The position numbers were made by a program, and so were the translations under genes. From Mesorhizobium temperatum (GTDB lineage Bacteria; Pseudomonadota; Alphaproteobacteria; Rhizobiales; Rhizobiaceae), in the NCBI RefSeq assembly GCF_002284575.1, contig NZ_NPKJ01000013.1, positions 679 through 64,678 on the forward strand: 64,000 bases of DNA, in the 5' to 3' direction. This document shows, piece by piece, positions 17,564 through 26,985 of this stretch; positions within the stretch are counted from its first letter, which is position 1; every line of letters starts with the position of its first letter. The notes below the pieces were generated by a model. It saw only the letters and a program-made list of their open reading frames with translations, did not search any database and was not told where the DNA came from.

Positions 17564-18631
17564 GTGACCGTTGATATCCCAGCCCATATGCATCCCAGCC
17601 GCTCGTTCCAGGGGCTGATCCTGACCTTGCATAACTACTGGGCGGACTATGGCTGCGTCGTTCTCCAGCCCTATGACATGGAAGTCGGCGCCGGCACGTT
17701 CCATCCGGCGACGACACTGCGCGCGCTCGGGCCAAAGCGCTGGAACGCGGCCTACGTGCAGCCTTCGCGCCGGCCCAAGGACGGGCGCTACGGCGAGAAC
17801 CCGAACCGGCTGCAGCACTATTACCAATACCAGGTGATCCTTAAGCCGAACCCGCCCAATCTGCAGGAGCTTTATCTCGGCTCGCTGGCGGCCATCGGCG
17901 TCGATCCGCTTCTGCATGACATCCGCTTCGTCGAGGACGACTGGGAAAGCCCGACGCTCGGCGCCTGGGGGCTGGGCTGGGAGTGCTGGTGCGACGGCAT
18001 GGAAGTGTCGCAGTTCACTTATTTCCAGCAGGTCTGCGGCATCGAATGCGCGCCGGTGGCGGGCGAACTCACCTACGGGCTGGAGCGGCTGGCCATGTAT
18101 GTGCAGGGCGTCGACAATGTCTACGACCTCAACTTCAACGGCCGCGACGGCGCCGACAAGGTGACATATGGCGACGTTTTCCTGCAGGCCGAGCAGGAAT
18201 ATTCCCGGCACAATTTCGAATTCGCCAATACGGCGATGCTGCTCCGGCATTTCGAGGACGCCGAAGCTGAGTGCAAGGCGCTGCTCGACGCCGGCGCGCC
18301 TTTCTCCCCCCTCGAGGGGGAGATGCCCGCGAAGCGGGCAGAAGGGGTTGCCTCAGAAGGCACTGCAGGTAGGACGTCGAGCACTGCTCGAGCGACCTCT
18401 CCCGGCCAGGCTTCGTCTGGCCACCCTCCCCCCAAGGGGGAGGGGAACCACCGCCTGGTATTCCCCGCCTACGACCAGTGCATCAAGGCCAGCCACGTCT
18501 TCAACCTGCTCGACGCGCGCGGCGTGATTTCCGTCACCGAGCGGCAGAGCTACATCTTGCGGGTACGCAATCTGGCGAAAGCCTGCGGCGAGGCGTTTTT
18601 GCTGACGCAGGCTGGCGGGCTGGCGGCTTAG
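17564..18631 (+). CDS. glyQ: Glycyl-tRNA synthetase alpha subunit, with repeat insertion
   Basis: The alpha subunit of the alpha2beta2 glycyl-tRNA synthetase, which charges tRNA-Gly. Its N-terminal catalytic part is highly conserved ([56 protein letters not shown]). The GTG at 17564 has GAGG five bases upstream, and an ATG at 17588 is an alternative. The product is 355 residues, against about 300 for the family. The excess is a ~50-residue Pro/Gly/Ser-rich stretch encoded by 18302-18447, a palindromic repeat inserted in frame just before the conserved [19 protein letters not shown]. Both sides remain intact, so the insert is probably a surface loop. glyS follows after 402 bp. Confidence 0.93.
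   Translation: MTVDIPAHMHPSRSFQGLILTLHNYWADYGCVVLQPYDMEVGAGTFHPATTLRALGPKRWNAAYVQPSRRPKDGRYGENPNRLQHYYQYQVILKPNPPNLQELYLGSLAAIGVDPLLHDIRFVEDDWESPTLGAWGLGWECWCDGMEVSQFTYFQQVCGIECAPVAGELTYGLERLAMYVQGVDNVYDLNFNGRDGADKVTYGDVFLQAEQEYSRHNFEFANTAMLLRHFEDAEAECKALLDAGAPFSPLEGEMPAKRAEGVASEGTAGRTSSTARATSPGQASSGHPPPKGEGNHRLVFPAYDQCIKASHVFNLLDARGVISVTERQSYILRVRNLAKACGEAFLLTQAGGLAA
18302..18447. repeat. Mosaic palindromic repeat inserted within glyQ
   Basis: About 146 bp of nested inverted repeats inside the glyQ frame. CTCCCCCCTCGAGGGGGAG is followed by the hairpin TGCCCGCGAAGCGGGCA and GAAGGGGTTG. A second inverted module at the right contains GGCCAGGCTTCGTCTGGCC and CCTCCCCCCAAGGGGGAGG. It is translated as [15 protein letters not shown], then a Ser/Thr-rich link, then HPPPKGEG. 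The same family is found twice in glyS. It stays in frame and contains no stop codon. Confidence 0.85.
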
Positions 18632-19033
18632 CTCCAGAGGCTATTTGCGATTTCGACTGAAGCGCTGATTGGCAATACGCCTTGGCCGCTGGAGCCAGCC
18701 ATAGTCCGCAGCGCTTGTCTAACGCCAGGCATCGCGAACGTCCCATGAGCCTGGGCTGCGAAACAGGCGCTGAGCGCGAGGATCTGTAGGAATGTCGATG
18801 CCGTCTTCATGGTCGTTCAGCCAATAGTTCTCTGCCTGAGCGTTGGTCGCTTCAGCGCTGCGTTCGGTTCATGGAAATCTTTGACCCAAGGACGGATAGC
18901 CCCGCTTCGGCCCGACAGGCAGCGGAATTTTTTGGAAATCGTCGGTAGATGCGCCGATCGCATGGGGAAGGGTGACAGCGGCCAGCCGAGTTGCTATGCC
19001 CGCCCGGACCATTTTGCCGCGTGAGCACAATCA
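18632..19033. other. glyQ-glyS spacer, 402 bp
   Basis: The only coding candidate is a 60-codon minus-strand frame (18628-18810) that begins like a signal peptide (MKTASTFLQILALSACFAAQ). It lacks a ribosome-binding site and has no recognisable mature domain, so I leave it as doubtful. glyQ and glyS are usually closely linked in an operon. The spacer here is longer than usual, and a separate glyS promoter is possible. Confidence 0.4.
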
Positions 19034-21511
19034 ATGCCCGACCTGCTTTTAGAACTCCGTTCGGAAGAGATTCCCGCGCGCATGCAGCGCAAGGCGGCGG
19101 GCGACCTGAAGAAGGTGATGACGGACGGTTTGGTCGAGGCCGGGCTGACCTATGAGGCGGCGCGCGAATATTGGACACCGCGCCGGTTGGCGCTCGACAT
19201 TCGCGGCGTGACGGCGCGCTCGAAGGACATAAGCGAGGAGATCAAGGGACCCTCGACCAAGGCGCCCGAACAGGCGGTGCAAGGTTTTCTGCACAAGGCC
19301 GGCCTTTCCTCGGTCGCCGAGGCGCATGTCCATGCCGATCCGAAGAAGGGCGACTTCTATGTCGCCCATATCTCCAAGCCGGGCCGGGCGGCGGAAGAAA
19401 TCATCGCCGAACTGGTGCCGGGCATCATCCGCGGCTTTCCATGGCCGAAATCGATGCGCTGGGGGCCGGCCTCGGCGAAACCCGGATCCTTGCGCTGGGT
19501 GCGGCCGCTGCAATCCGTCCTCTGCACCTTCGGCCCGGAGACCGAGGAGCCGGTGGTGGTCGATTTCGAGATCGACGGCATCCGCTCGGGCAACGTCACC
19601 TTCGGCCACCGTTTTCACGCGCCGGGCGCGATCACCGTGCGCCGCTTCGACGACTATGCCGCCAAGCTGGAGGCGGCGAAGGTCGTGCTCGATGCCGACC
19701 GGCGCAAGGAGATCATCCTTTCCGACGCCAGGAATCTCGCTTTCGCCAACGGGCTCGATCTGGTCGAGGACGAGGGGCTGCTCGAGGAAGTGTCAGGCTT
19801 GGTCGAATGGCCTGTCGTGCTGATGGGCGAATTCGAGCAGGACTTTCTCGCCATTCCGGCCGAGGTGATCCGGCTGACCATCCGCGCCAACCAGAAGTGC
19901 TTCGTGACGCGGCCGCATGGCGCCGGTGAAGAGCTTTCCAACCGCTTCATCCTGACCGCCAACATCGAAGCAAGCGACGGTGGCAAGGAGATCGCTTACG
20001 GTAACGGCAAGGTGGTGCGCGCCCGTCTCTCCGACGCGCTCTATTTCTGGAAGACCGACCAGGGCGACCTGCCTGACCTCGACCAGTTGCAGGCATCGGC
20101 GGAAAAGTTCGGGCTCGATCTCAAAAAGCCGCTCGACCAGCGCATGGCCCGCCTCGACCATCTCGGCGTCACCTTCCACGCCAAGCTCGGCACGCAGGGT
20201 GAGCGGGTTGAGCGGATTGCGCGGCTTGCTGAGGAGTTGGCGCCGATCGTAGCGAGTTGCATCTCCCCCCTTGAGGGGGAGATGGCCGGCAGGCCAGAGG
20301 GGGTAGCTGCGCGTGAAACGCCGGCATCCTCTGTCCGCGATAGGGCGTCGCGTCAGGACGTGCCGACCCCCTCTGTCGCCTTCGGCGACATCTCCCCCTC
20401 AAGGGGGGAGATTACCGCGCTGGCTCGCCGTGCCGCCGTTCTGGCCAAGGCCGATCTCACCACCGAGGTGGTCGGCGAGTTCCCGGAATTGCAGGGCGCC
20501 ATGGGCCGCAAATATGCGCTGCTGCAAGGTGAGCATCCATCCGCCGCCGCAGCGATAGAAGAACACTACAAGCCGCAGGGCCCGTCCGACCGCGTGCCCA
20601 CCGATCAGGTATCCGTGGCCGTGGCGCTCGCCGACAAGCTTGACACGCTGGTCAGCTTCTGGGCGATCGACGAAAAGCCGACGGGGTCAAAAGATCCCTA
20701 TGCGCTGAGGAGGGCGGCGCTGGGGGTGGTGAGGATTCTGGTCGAGAACGGTATCCGATTGGCGCTCACACCCATCTTCGGAAGCGCCTATGAGTGGGCG
20801 AACTATCTTGATAAGAATGCCGTTACAACGCTGGAAGGGAAGGCGGAACAAATCTACCGCTCCGATCTCCTCGCCTTCTTCCACGACCGCCTGAAGGTCT
20901 ATCTCCGCGACCAGGGTGCGCGGCACGACCTGATTGACGCGGTGTTGTCAGCTGGCTCGCGCCTGATCTCCCCCCTTGAGGGGGAGATGTCGCCGAAGGC
21001 GGCAGAGGGGGTCGCCGACCCACGCGAGACGACCCCCTCTGCGCTGCCGGGCATCTTCCCCTCAAGGGGGGAATTTGGCCAATCGTCCAACGACGATCTC
21101 CTTCAAATCGTCCGCCGCGTCCAAGCACTTGGCACGTTCCTCGACACCGAGGACGGCAAGAACCTGCTTGCCGGCACCAAGCGTGCGGCCAATATCCTGG
21201 CTGCCGAGGAGAAGAAGAAAACGACGATCGCCGAACGTGTTGAGCCGGCTCTATTCCGGGAAGAGGCCGAGAAAGCGCTGTTTGCAGCGGTGAATCAGGC
21301 CGAGAGAGAAGCCGGCCAAGCGATTCAAAACGAAGACTTTTCCGCCGCCATGCTGGCGCTTAGCGCGCTGCGTGAACCGGTTGATTCATTCTTTGAACGC
21401 GTTCTCGTGAATGATGAGGACCTGGCTGTGCGCGCCAATCGTCTGGCACTGCTGGCACGCATCCGGGCAGCCACCGACCAGGTTGCGGATTTCTCGAAAA
21501 TCGCCGGCTGA
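19034..21511 (+). CDS. glyS: Glycyl-tRNA synthetase beta subunit, with two repeat insertions
   Basis: The beta subunit of the heterotetrameric glycyl-tRNA synthetase, which binds tRNA. It starts [20 protein letters not shown], as in all members, and includes [22 protein letters not shown] and [19 protein letters not shown]. The product is 825 residues, longer than typical GlyS (about 690-750). Two in-frame palindromic repeats account for much of the excess: 20262-20412 (about 50 residues) between [11 protein letters not shown] and [14 protein letters not shown], and 20966-21074 (about 36 residues) between LSAGS and [14 protein letters not shown]. Conserved blocks continue on both sides without a frame change, so the gene is probably functional. 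Confidence 0.94.
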   Translation: MPDLLLELRSEEIPARMQRKAAGDLKKVMTDGLVEAGLTYEAAREYWTPRRLALDIRGVTARSKDISEEIKGPSTKAPEQAVQGFLHKAGLSSVAEAHVHADPKKGDFYVAHISKPGRAAEEIIAELVPGIIRGFPWPKSMRWGPASAKPGSLRWVRPLQSVLCTFGPETEEPVVVDFEIDGIRSGNVTFGHRFHAPGAITVRRFDDYAAKLEAAKVVLDADRRKEIILSDARNLAFANGLDLVEDEGLLEEVSGLVEWPVVLMGEFEQDFLAIPAEVIRLTIRANQKCFVTRPHGAGEELSNRFILTANIEASDGGKEIAYGNGKVVRARLSDALYFWKTDQGDLPDLDQLQASAEKFGLDLKKPLDQRMARLDHLGVTFHAKLGTQGERVERIARLAEELAPIVASCISPLEGEMAGRPEGVAARETPASSVRDRASRQDVPTPSVAFGDISPSRGEITALARRAAVLAKADLTTEVVGEFPELQGAMGRKYALLQGEHPSAAAAIEEHYKPQGPSDRVPTDQVSVAVALADKLDTLVSFWAIDEKPTGSKDPYALRRAALGVVRILVENGIRLALTPIFGSAYEWANYLDKNAVTTLEGKAEQIYRSDLLAFFHDRLKVYLRDQGARHDLIDAVLSAGSRLISPLEGEMSPKAAEGVADPRETTPSALPGIFPSRGEFGQSSNDDLLQIVRRVQALGTFLDTEDGKNLLAGTKRAANILAAEEKKKTTIAERVEPALFREEAEKALFAAVNQAEREAGQAIQNEDFSAAMLALSALREPVDSFFERVLVNDEDLAVRANRLALLARIRAATDQVADFSKIAG
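20262..20412. repeat. Mosaic palindromic repeat inserted within glyS, copy 1
   Basis: An insertion of 151 bp flanked by mirror-image ends: TCTCCCCCCTTGAGGGGGAG at the left and TCTCCCCCTCAAGGGGGGAG at the right. Between them are GCCGGCAGGCC and GTCGCCTTCGGCGAC hairpins. It is translated as [15 protein letters not shown] through to [13 protein letters not shown]. It has no stop codon and leaves the downstream frame correct. Confidence 0.85.
20966..21074. repeat. Mosaic palindromic repeat inserted within glyS, copy 2
   Basis: An insertion of about 109 bp with the same ends as copy 1: ATCTCCCCCCTTGAGGGGGA at the left and CTTCCCCTCAAGGGGGGAA at the right. An internal GTCGCCGAAGGCGGC hairpin is present, and the copy is translated as [16 protein letters not shown] and FPSRGEF. 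It is shorter and slightly more divergent than copy 1. Confidence 0.85.
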
Positions 21512-21590
21512 GGCTTGGGAAAATATTTCTTTCCCAATAGCCGATTCGTGCCGGCTTACAGTCATATGACGATGATCTCTGCGTGGCATA

Positions 21591-21604
21591 GGGAACATGT
21601 TCCC
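21591..21604. promoter_or_regulatory. Perfect 14-bp palindrome upstream of a small gene
   Basis: GGGAACATGTTCCC is a perfect dyad ending 19 bases before the start of the 40-codon gene at 21624. It could be a regulator binding site or an element of the leader RNA. No regulator is assigned. Confidence 0.4.
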
Positions 21605-21623
21605 CAACACCACGGAGGCTTCC

Positions 21624-21746
21624 ATGAATTCCGCTCGCGACATCGAAGTGACAGAAGAAACTCCTGCCGAGACTGTTGCGTCCGCTTCCGAAACGACCCT
21701 CGACGAGGTCGCCGCTGCCGACGCGGACGAAGAAGTCGCGGCCTGA
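21624..21746 (+). CDS. Small acidic protein, 40 residues, unknown
   Basis: A short reading frame starting MNSARDIEVTEETPAETVAS, rich in Glu, Asp, Ala and Thr and ending DADEEVAA. It has a good ribosome-binding site (GGAGG, six bases before the ATG) and a perfect palindrome just upstream, and its composition is consistently acidic. No function is recognised. The extreme composition fits an unstructured peptide. It lies between glyS and a convergent exported-protein gene. Confidence 0.45.
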   Translation: MNSARDIEVTEETPAETVASASETTLDEVAAADADEEVAA

Positions 21747-21816
21747 GGTTTTTCAGGCGACGGAATTTTACTCAATGAACCGGGCGGCGCGCGAGCGTCG
21801 TCCTGGCCTCGAACGG

Positions 21817-22275
21817 CTATCTGGCCTGGTCAATCTCGGGAATGGGCGTCGGTTGCGGCGTTGCGGGCTCAGGCGGGCTGTTCGTTGCACTTATCTTTTT
21901 GTCGGATCTGGTGGCCGCCCCAGGTGCTGCGGCAGCGGTTGTCGCGGCAGGTGCGACGCTGGGGGCCGGCTTTGCGAAGGCGTCGCCGACGATGCCGCCG
22001 CGAATGATCATCGGGCTTTGCATGAAATCATGCTCGGGCTTGGGCTGGCTCGGGATCGCAGCAACTTTTTCATAGGTGACGTCGGGCACTGGTTCGCCGA
22101 GCGCCACGATCGATGGCGTCGAGGAGCTCCCAGCCATCTTCACCGCTTCAGGCGCGCCAAGCCTGACGACGGATGGCGTCGAGGATGGTGCACCGAGAAC
22201 AACGAATGACGAAGCCTGTGCTCCGCCCGCCGCCAGAGTGAGACCAAGCGGTGCCAGGATACGCACCCAGACCAT
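21817..22275 (-). CDS. Exported low-complexity protein, unknown
   Basis: A 152-residue protein with a signal peptide (MVWVRILAPLGLTLAAGGAQA). Two similar segments follow, STPSVVRLGAPEAV and STPSIVALGEPVPD. The C-terminal half is Ala/Pro-rich (VAPAATTAAAAPGAATRSD), and the end is PQPTPIPEIDQAR. The ATG at 22275 follows GGGGAA, which supports it over the open frame extending to 22350. No known domain. It is probably a periplasmic or surface protein. Confidence 0.65.
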   Translation of the reverse strand: MVWVRILAPLGLTLAAGGAQASSFVVLGAPSSTPSVVRLGAPEAVKMAGSSSTPSIVALGEPVPDVTYEKVAAIPSQPKPEHDFMQSPMIIRGGIVGDAFAKPAPSVAPAATTAAAAPGAATRSDKKISATNSPPEPATPQPTPIPEIDQAR

Positions 22276-22444
22276 GATAGTTCCCCTTGCCCAACAAGTC
22301 GGCACCATATCGTCCGGGAATTGATGCGGGATTGCGAGGAAAGCTACCATTTTAGCGATTTGATAATTCGCTACACCCGGACTTGCCCCGTAAACGTCAC
22401 CGTATTACGCACCCACATCTGTGAGGTCCCGCATCTGTAAGGTG

Positions 22445-23422
22445 ATGAGAGTGGCTGAGATACTTGCCGCCGGCGAGGCGATGGAGCGGGCGCTGGCGCT
22501 GCTCGAAGGCGGCGATGTCGTCGCCATTCCGACGGAAACCGTCTACGGGCTGGCCGCCGACGCCACCAATGGCGTGGGCGTGGCGCGCATCTTCGAGGTC
22601 AAAGGGCGGCCGCGCTTCAACCCGCTGATCGCCCATGTCGCCGATCTGGCGATGGCCGCGCGCCTCGCGCTGTTCGATCCGCTGTCGAAAAGACTGGCGC
22701 AGACATTCTGGCCGGGACCGCTGACGCTGGTGCTGCCGCAGCGGCCTGGCAACGGCATTCATCCGCTGGTCACCGCTGGGCTCGATACGATCGCGCTGCG
22801 CATGCCGAAAGGCTTTGGCGGCGAGCTGATCGCCAGGCTCGGACGCCCGCTTGCGGCGCCCAGCGCCAATTCATCAGGAAGGATCAGCGCCACGACGGCC
22901 GAGGCCGTGGCGGCCGATCTCGGTTCCAGAATCAGGCTGGTGGTCGATGGCGGCGCGACGTCGGTCGGGCTCGAATCGACGATCGTGAAGATCGAGGGTG
23001 GAAAGCTGCGGCTGCTGCGACCGGGAGGCATTGCCGCCGAGGAGATCGAAGCGGCCGCCGGCGTGAAGCTGTCGCGCGGTGCGGCGGGCATCGAGGCGCC
23101 GGGCATGCTCGCCTCGCATTACGCGCCTGGTGCTGCGGTGCGGGTCAACGCCGCAAAAGTCGCAAAGGGCGAAGCCTTGCTGGCGTTCGGCCCCCGCCGT
23201 GCCGAAGGCTGGCAGGGCGCTGCCGCCTTGCGCAACCTGTCCGAGACCGGCGACCTGCGCGAGGCCGCAGCCAACCTCTTTGCCCACATGCAGGATCTCG
23301 ATCGCAGCGGCGCCAAGACAATCGCGGTCGAGCCGATCCCCTTCGACGGGCTGGGCGAGGCGATCAACGACCGGCTTTCGCGCGCCGCCGCCCCTCGTGA
23401 CAAGATCGACGCAGGGCCATAG
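22445..23422 (+). CDS. L-threonylcarbamoyladenylate synthase (Sua5/TsaC type)
   Basis: A Sua5-type enzyme of 325 residues that makes threonylcarbamoyl-AMP from threonine, bicarbonate and ATP for the t6A37 tRNA modification. Conserved parts are VVAIPTETVYGLAADA, KGRPRFNPLIAHV, PLAAPSANSSG and GLESTIVKIEGG. The additional C-terminal Sua5 domain (ASHYAPGAAVRV) distinguishes it from short TsaC. The ATG at 22445 is preferred, with a GTG at 22421 as the alternative. The FAD-oxidase gene starts 10 bp after the stop, so they probably share a transcript. Confidence 0.92.
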   Translation: MRVAEILAAGEAMERALALLEGGDVVAIPTETVYGLAADATNGVGVARIFEVKGRPRFNPLIAHVADLAMAARLALFDPLSKRLAQTFWPGPLTLVLPQRPGNGIHPLVTAGLDTIALRMPKGFGGELIARLGRPLAAPSANSSGRISATTAEAVAADLGSRIRLVVDGGATSVGLESTIVKIEGGKLRLLRPGGIAAEEIEAAAGVKLSRGAAGIEAPGMLASHYAPGAAVRVNAAKVAKGEALLAFGPRRAEGWQGAAALRNLSETGDLREAAANLFAHMQDLDRSGAKTIAVEPIPFDGLGEAINDRLSRAAAPRDKIDAGP

Positions 23423-23431
23423 TTTCCAGCT

Positions 23432-24862
23432 ATGAACGACATATCCCGGGATATCGACCCCGCCCTCATCGACCGCTTTGCGGTCATCGTCGGCGACAAA
23501 TATGCGCTTCGCGACCAGCAGGACATCGCGCCCTACCTCACCGAAAGGCGCGGCCTGTGGCATGGCCGAACGGCGCTGGTGCTGAGGCCCGGCAGCGTCG
23601 ACGAGGTCAGCCGCATCATGCGGCTGGCGACCGAGACGGGAACGCCGGTCGTGCCGCAAAGCGGCAACACCGGGCTGGTCGGCGCGCAGGTGCCGGATAT
23701 GTCCGGCCGCGAGATCGTGCTGTCGCTGTCGCGGCTGAACCGCATCCGCGAGATCGACATCCTGTCCAACACGGTCACCGTCGAGGCCGGCGTCATCCTG
23801 CAGACGCTGCAGGAAGCGGCCGACGCCGCCGACCGGCTGTTTCCGCTGTCGCTTGCTGCGCAAGGCTCCTGCCAGATCGGCGGCAATCTCTCTTCCAACG
23901 CCGGCGGTACCGGTGTGCTTGCCTATGGCAATGCGCGCGAGCTCTGTCTCGGCGTCGAAGTGGTGCTGCCGACTGGCGAGGTCTTCGATGATCTGCGCAA
24001 GCTGAAGAAGGACAACACCGGCTACGATCTGAAGAACCTGTTTGTCGGCGCGGAGGGCACGCTCGGCATCATCACCGCCGCCGTGCTCAAGCTTTTCCCT
24101 AAGCCCAAGGGGCGCGAGGTGGCCTTTGCCGGCCTGTCGTCACCTGAGGCGGCACTGTCCCTGTTCAGCCTGGCGATGGATCGCGCCGGTGCCGCGCTCA
24201 CCGCGTTCGAACTGATCGGCCAGAGGCCCTACGACTTTACGCTTCTGCACGCGCCAGGCGTCGTGCGGCCGCTGTCCGGGGATTGGCCGTGGTATGTGCT
24301 GATGCAGCTTTCTTCGGGCCGCTCGGCGGAGGATGCGAGGGCCCTGATCGAAGAGGTGCTCTCAGCCGGCCTCGAACAGGAGATCGTCGGCGATGCGGTG
24401 ATTGCGGCGAGCATCACGCAGGGCGATGCCTTCTGGAATTTCCGCGAGGTGCTGCCCGAGGCGCAGAAGCCCGAAGGCGCCTCGATCAAGCACGACATCT
24501 CGGTGCCGGTGGCGGCCATCCCGCAATTCATCGAAAAAGCGGCCGGCGCCGTGCAATCGGTCAGCCCGGGCGCGCGCGAGGTCTGTTTCGGCCACATGGG
24601 CGACGGCAATCTCCACTACAATATCTCCCGGCCGCTCGGCGGCGATGACGAAGCGTTTCTCGGGCTCTACCACGCCATGAACAAGGCCGTGCATGATGTC
24701 GTGCGCAGCTTCCACGGCTCGATTTCGGCCGAGCACGGCATTGGCCAGCTGAAGCGCGATGAATTGATCGCGACGGCGCCGCCGATGGCGATCGAATTGA
24801 TGCGCAGGGTGAAGACGGCCTTCGACCCGGCCGGTATTATGAATCCCGGTAAGGTTATCTGA
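23432..24862 (+). CDS. FAD-binding D-2-hydroxyacid dehydrogenase (GlcD-like)
   Basis: A 476-residue flavoprotein of the D-2-hydroxyglutarate/D-lactate dehydrogenase type. The FAD-binding domain includes VPQSGNTGLVGAQVPDMSGR and GSCQIGGNLSSNAGGTGVLA. The C-terminal FAD-oxidase domain includes CFGHMGDGNLHYNI, with the metal-binding His residues, and ISAEHGIGQLKRDEL. It oxidises a D-2-hydroxy acid and passes electrons to an acceptor. D-2-hydroxyglutarate is the likeliest substrate, but this is not proven by sequence. It lies directly downstream of the threonylcarbamoyl-AMP synthase gene. Confidence 0.88.
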   Translation: MNDISRDIDPALIDRFAVIVGDKYALRDQQDIAPYLTERRGLWHGRTALVLRPGSVDEVSRIMRLATETGTPVVPQSGNTGLVGAQVPDMSGREIVLSLSRLNRIREIDILSNTVTVEAGVILQTLQEAADAADRLFPLSLAAQGSCQIGGNLSSNAGGTGVLAYGNARELCLGVEVVLPTGEVFDDLRKLKKDNTGYDLKNLFVGAEGTLGIITAAVLKLFPKPKGREVAFAGLSSPEAALSLFSLAMDRAGAALTAFELIGQRPYDFTLLHAPGVVRPLSGDWPWYVLMQLSSGRSAEDARALIEEVLSAGLEQEIVGDAVIAASITQGDAFWNFREVLPEAQKPEGASIKHDISVPVAAIPQFIEKAAGAVQSVSPGAREVCFGHMGDGNLHYNISRPLGGDDEAFLGLYHAMNKAVHDVVRSFHGSISAEHGIGQLKRDELIATAPPMAIELMRRVKTAFDPAGIMNPGKVI

Positions 24863-25046
24863 TCCTTTCGATGTCTTGTGAATGGTCGCATTCCGATAAC
24901 CATCCCTTTGAGATCAGCAAAATTTAACCGACTTTCTTAAGCGCTGCGATAAGAAGCCCGCGCTAACGTTTCCCCACAACGAGGCTGGAAAAACCGGCCC
25001 GGAGAACCGGAAGACCGGCTCTCAGGAGAGACAGGAAAGGCACAAT

Positions 25047-25613
25047 ATGAACACTGGACTGAAGCCAGTCTGGGCCGGGCGCAACATGCGCCTCGACCCA
25101 TTCCGCCTGCCGCAGGTGGTGAGCTACGCCACGCGCGACGATTATGGCGACGTTACCTTCACCATCGACCACCGTGGCGCCGTCATTCGCCGCATGCTGG
25201 AGATGAGCGGCGTGCCGGCGTTCATCGCTCTGCCTGCCAACGCGTTTCGTGGCGTGGCCGCCCGCGCGATGGAGGATCCGGATGGCAATGTCACGGTGAC
25301 GCTGGAGCTTCTGCACAATGATCCGATGCTGTCGGTGCCGCTGCTGGTGGCCGACGATCTCGAGGATGTCGCCGCCGACTGGCGCGCCTGGGCCGCTGCC
25401 TACCGCCTGCCGATGCTTCTGATCGAATCGGACGGCATCGCCCGCACGCTGGAGGAATCGCTTGGCGCCGCCATCAAGACATTGCCGGCGCAGAACCGCC
25501 GCAAGGGTCGGGTTTCGACCACGCGTCGTCCCCGCTTCCTCGCCCGTCGCAGGGCCGGCGATCTCGGCCTCAGGCTGGTGATTGGCGGCCAGGAAATTAT
25601 TTCGCGGGAATAG
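25047..25613 (+). CDS. DUF6101-type hypothetical protein
   Basis: A 188-residue soluble protein starting MNTGLKPVWAGRNMRLDPFR, with a conserved-looking core (RGAVIRRMLEMSGVPAFIAL, WRAWAAAYRLPMLLIESDG) and a basic tail (RRKGRVSTTRRPRFLARRR) near IGGQEII. It resembles a rhizobial family annotated DUF6101. It has no signal peptide or membrane segment. GGAGAGACAGG precedes the ATG. The function is unknown; the basic tail suggests nucleic-acid binding or membrane-surface contact, which is speculative. Confidence 0.72.
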   Translation: MNTGLKPVWAGRNMRLDPFRLPQVVSYATRDDYGDVTFTIDHRGAVIRRMLEMSGVPAFIALPANAFRGVAARAMEDPDGNVTVTLELLHNDPMLSVPLLVADDLEDVAADWRAWAAAYRLPMLLIESDGIARTLEESLGAAIKTLPAQNRRKGRVSTTRRPRFLARRRAGDLGLRLVIGGQEIISRE

Positions 25614-25624
25614 TCCACATGCGC

Positions 25625-25796
25625 CTCTTCCTTCTCCCCTTGTGGGAGAAGGTGGCCTCGCGAAGCGAGGTCGGATGAGGGGTGTTCCAGGAAACGCCAA
25701 CGCCTCATTTCTTCCAACACCCCTCAACCGTCTTGGCGCTACGCGCCAATCCACCTTCTCCCATAAGTGGCCCACAAGGGAGAAGGGAACAAGCCC
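25625..25796. repeat. Large inverted mosaic repeat between convergent genes
   Basis: The region between DUF6101 and ubiA is largely one inverted structure. CTTCTCCCCTTGTGGGAGAA and CGCGAAGCGAGGTCGGATGA at the left are mirrored by ACACCCCTCAACCG, GGCGCTACGCGCC and the CTTCTCCC...GGGAGAAGG end at the right, with GGAAACGCC near the centre. It looks like two head-to-head copies of a GC-rich rhizobial intergenic element. It could serve as a bidirectional terminator. Confidence 0.6.
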
Positions 25797-26780
25797 CTAC
25801 ACCAGCGGCTTCAGCGCCACCCACAACGCGCCACCGATCAGGCCGAGGAATACCAGCCAGCCGACCTGGTTGTTCGACCTGAACAGAAGCATGCACTGGT
25901 CCGGATCGTCTATGTCGAGCACCGTGATCTGCCGCGCCATATGGGCGCCGGCGGCGACCAGCCCGGCCAGCGCCGGCACCGGCGCCTGCGCCGAGGCGAA
26001 GGCGATGGCGAAGCAGACCAGCGCCCCGCCATAAAGCCCGACGAGCCAGGTCTTGGTGTTGTCGCCGAACAGGCGTGCGGTCGAGCGCACGCCGACGATG
26101 GCGTCGTCCTCCTTATCCTGATGCGCATAGATCGTGTCGTAGCCGATCACCCACAGGATCGAGCCGATATAGAGCATGACGGGCGGGCCATCGAGATCGC
26201 CGAATTCGACCGCCCATCCCATCAGCGCACCCCAGGAAAACGCAAGGCCGAGAACCAGTTGCGGCCAGTTGGTGAATCGCTTCATGAATGGGTAGATGGC
26301 GACGACAGCGAGCGAGCAGATGCCGAGCAGGATGGCAAAGCTGTTGAACTGCAGAAGCACAGCGAGTCCAATCAATGCCTGGATAACGAGAAACGCCCAG
26401 GCCTGCCGGCGCGTGACCTTTCCCGCCGGCAGCGGCCGCGAGCGCGTGCGTTCCACCTGGTTGTCGATGTCCTGGTCGACCAGATCGTTATAGGTGCAGC
26501 CGGCGCCGCGCATCGCGATGGCGCCGATCAGGAACAGCACGAGATACCATGGCGCCGGCAGCAGCGAGAGCAGTGGATCAGTAGGGCGTGGATAGGCACT
26601 TGCGGCGAGGGCTGCCGACCACCAGCACGGCCACAGCAGCAACTGCCAACCGATCGGCCGATCCCACCGGGCAAGCTGCGCATAGGACCACAGCCAGCGC
26701 GGCAGAATGCGGTAGACCCAGTGGCCGCTCGGCGCATCGGCGACGCGGCCCTGGGCAGCTTTCGATTGGATGGGTTCCAT
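25797..26780 (-). CDS. ubiA: 4-hydroxybenzoate polyprenyltransferase
   Basis: UbiA joins the polyprenyl tail to 4-hydroxybenzoate in ubiquinone biosynthesis in the inner membrane. The product is 327 residues with about 8-9 hydrophobic helices. Its two Asp-rich motifs are TYNDLVDQDIDNQVERTRSR and YDTIYAHQDKEDDAIVG. I start at the ATG at 26780 (MEPIQSKAAQGRV). The frame is open to 26822, but that extra part is unlikely. It is divergent from purD. Confidence 0.93.
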   Translation of the reverse strand: MEPIQSKAAQGRVADAPSGHWVYRILPRWLWSYAQLARWDRPIGWQLLLWPCWWSAALAASAYPRPTDPLLSLLPAPWYLVLFLIGAIAMRGAGCTYNDLVDQDIDNQVERTRSRPLPAGKVTRRQAWAFLVIQALIGLAVLLQFNSFAILLGICSLAVVAIYPFMKRFTNWPQLVLGLAFSWGALMGWAVEFGDLDGPPVMLYIGSILWVIGYDTIYAHQDKEDDAIVGVRSTARLFGDNTKTWLVGLYGGALVCFAIAFASAQAPVPALAGLVAAGAHMARQITVLDIDDPDQCMLLFRSNNQVGWLVFLGLIGGALWVALKPLV

Positions 26781-26985
26781 CGTGCTGAAGTGGCAGCAGA
26801 GGCGAACGCCGTCAAGCATCAAGCCAAATGGTCATGCCGTAAAATATCGTAGACGGCGAACCAGCCTTCCCCGTTGATGCCCGACGTTCCCATGCGCAAT
26901 TTGTCCCAAACCATCCAAATGTCTTGACCCATCGTCCGGGGCGCAATAGCGCAGTCCTCACCGTGGAATGGCAAGGGATCTGGGC

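Noticed and set aside
16832..18250. Long minus-strand frame opposite the TPR gene and glyQ
   Set aside because: Antisense shadow of two well-supported genes; it spans an intergenic repeat and has no recognisable domain.
18628..18810. 60-codon minus-strand signal-peptide-like ORF after glyQ
   Set aside because: No ribosome-binding site and no mature domain; signal-like composition alone is not enough.
20262..21074. Repeated palindromes in glyS as a CRISPR array or phage remnant
   Set aside because: Units are few, irregularly spaced, mirrored and in frame within one gene, unlike CRISPR repeats and spacers.
21591..21620. GGAAC within the 21.59-kb palindrome as the -35 of a general-stress (EcfG-type) promoter
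   Set aside because: The expected CGTT element at 16-17 bases spacing is not present.
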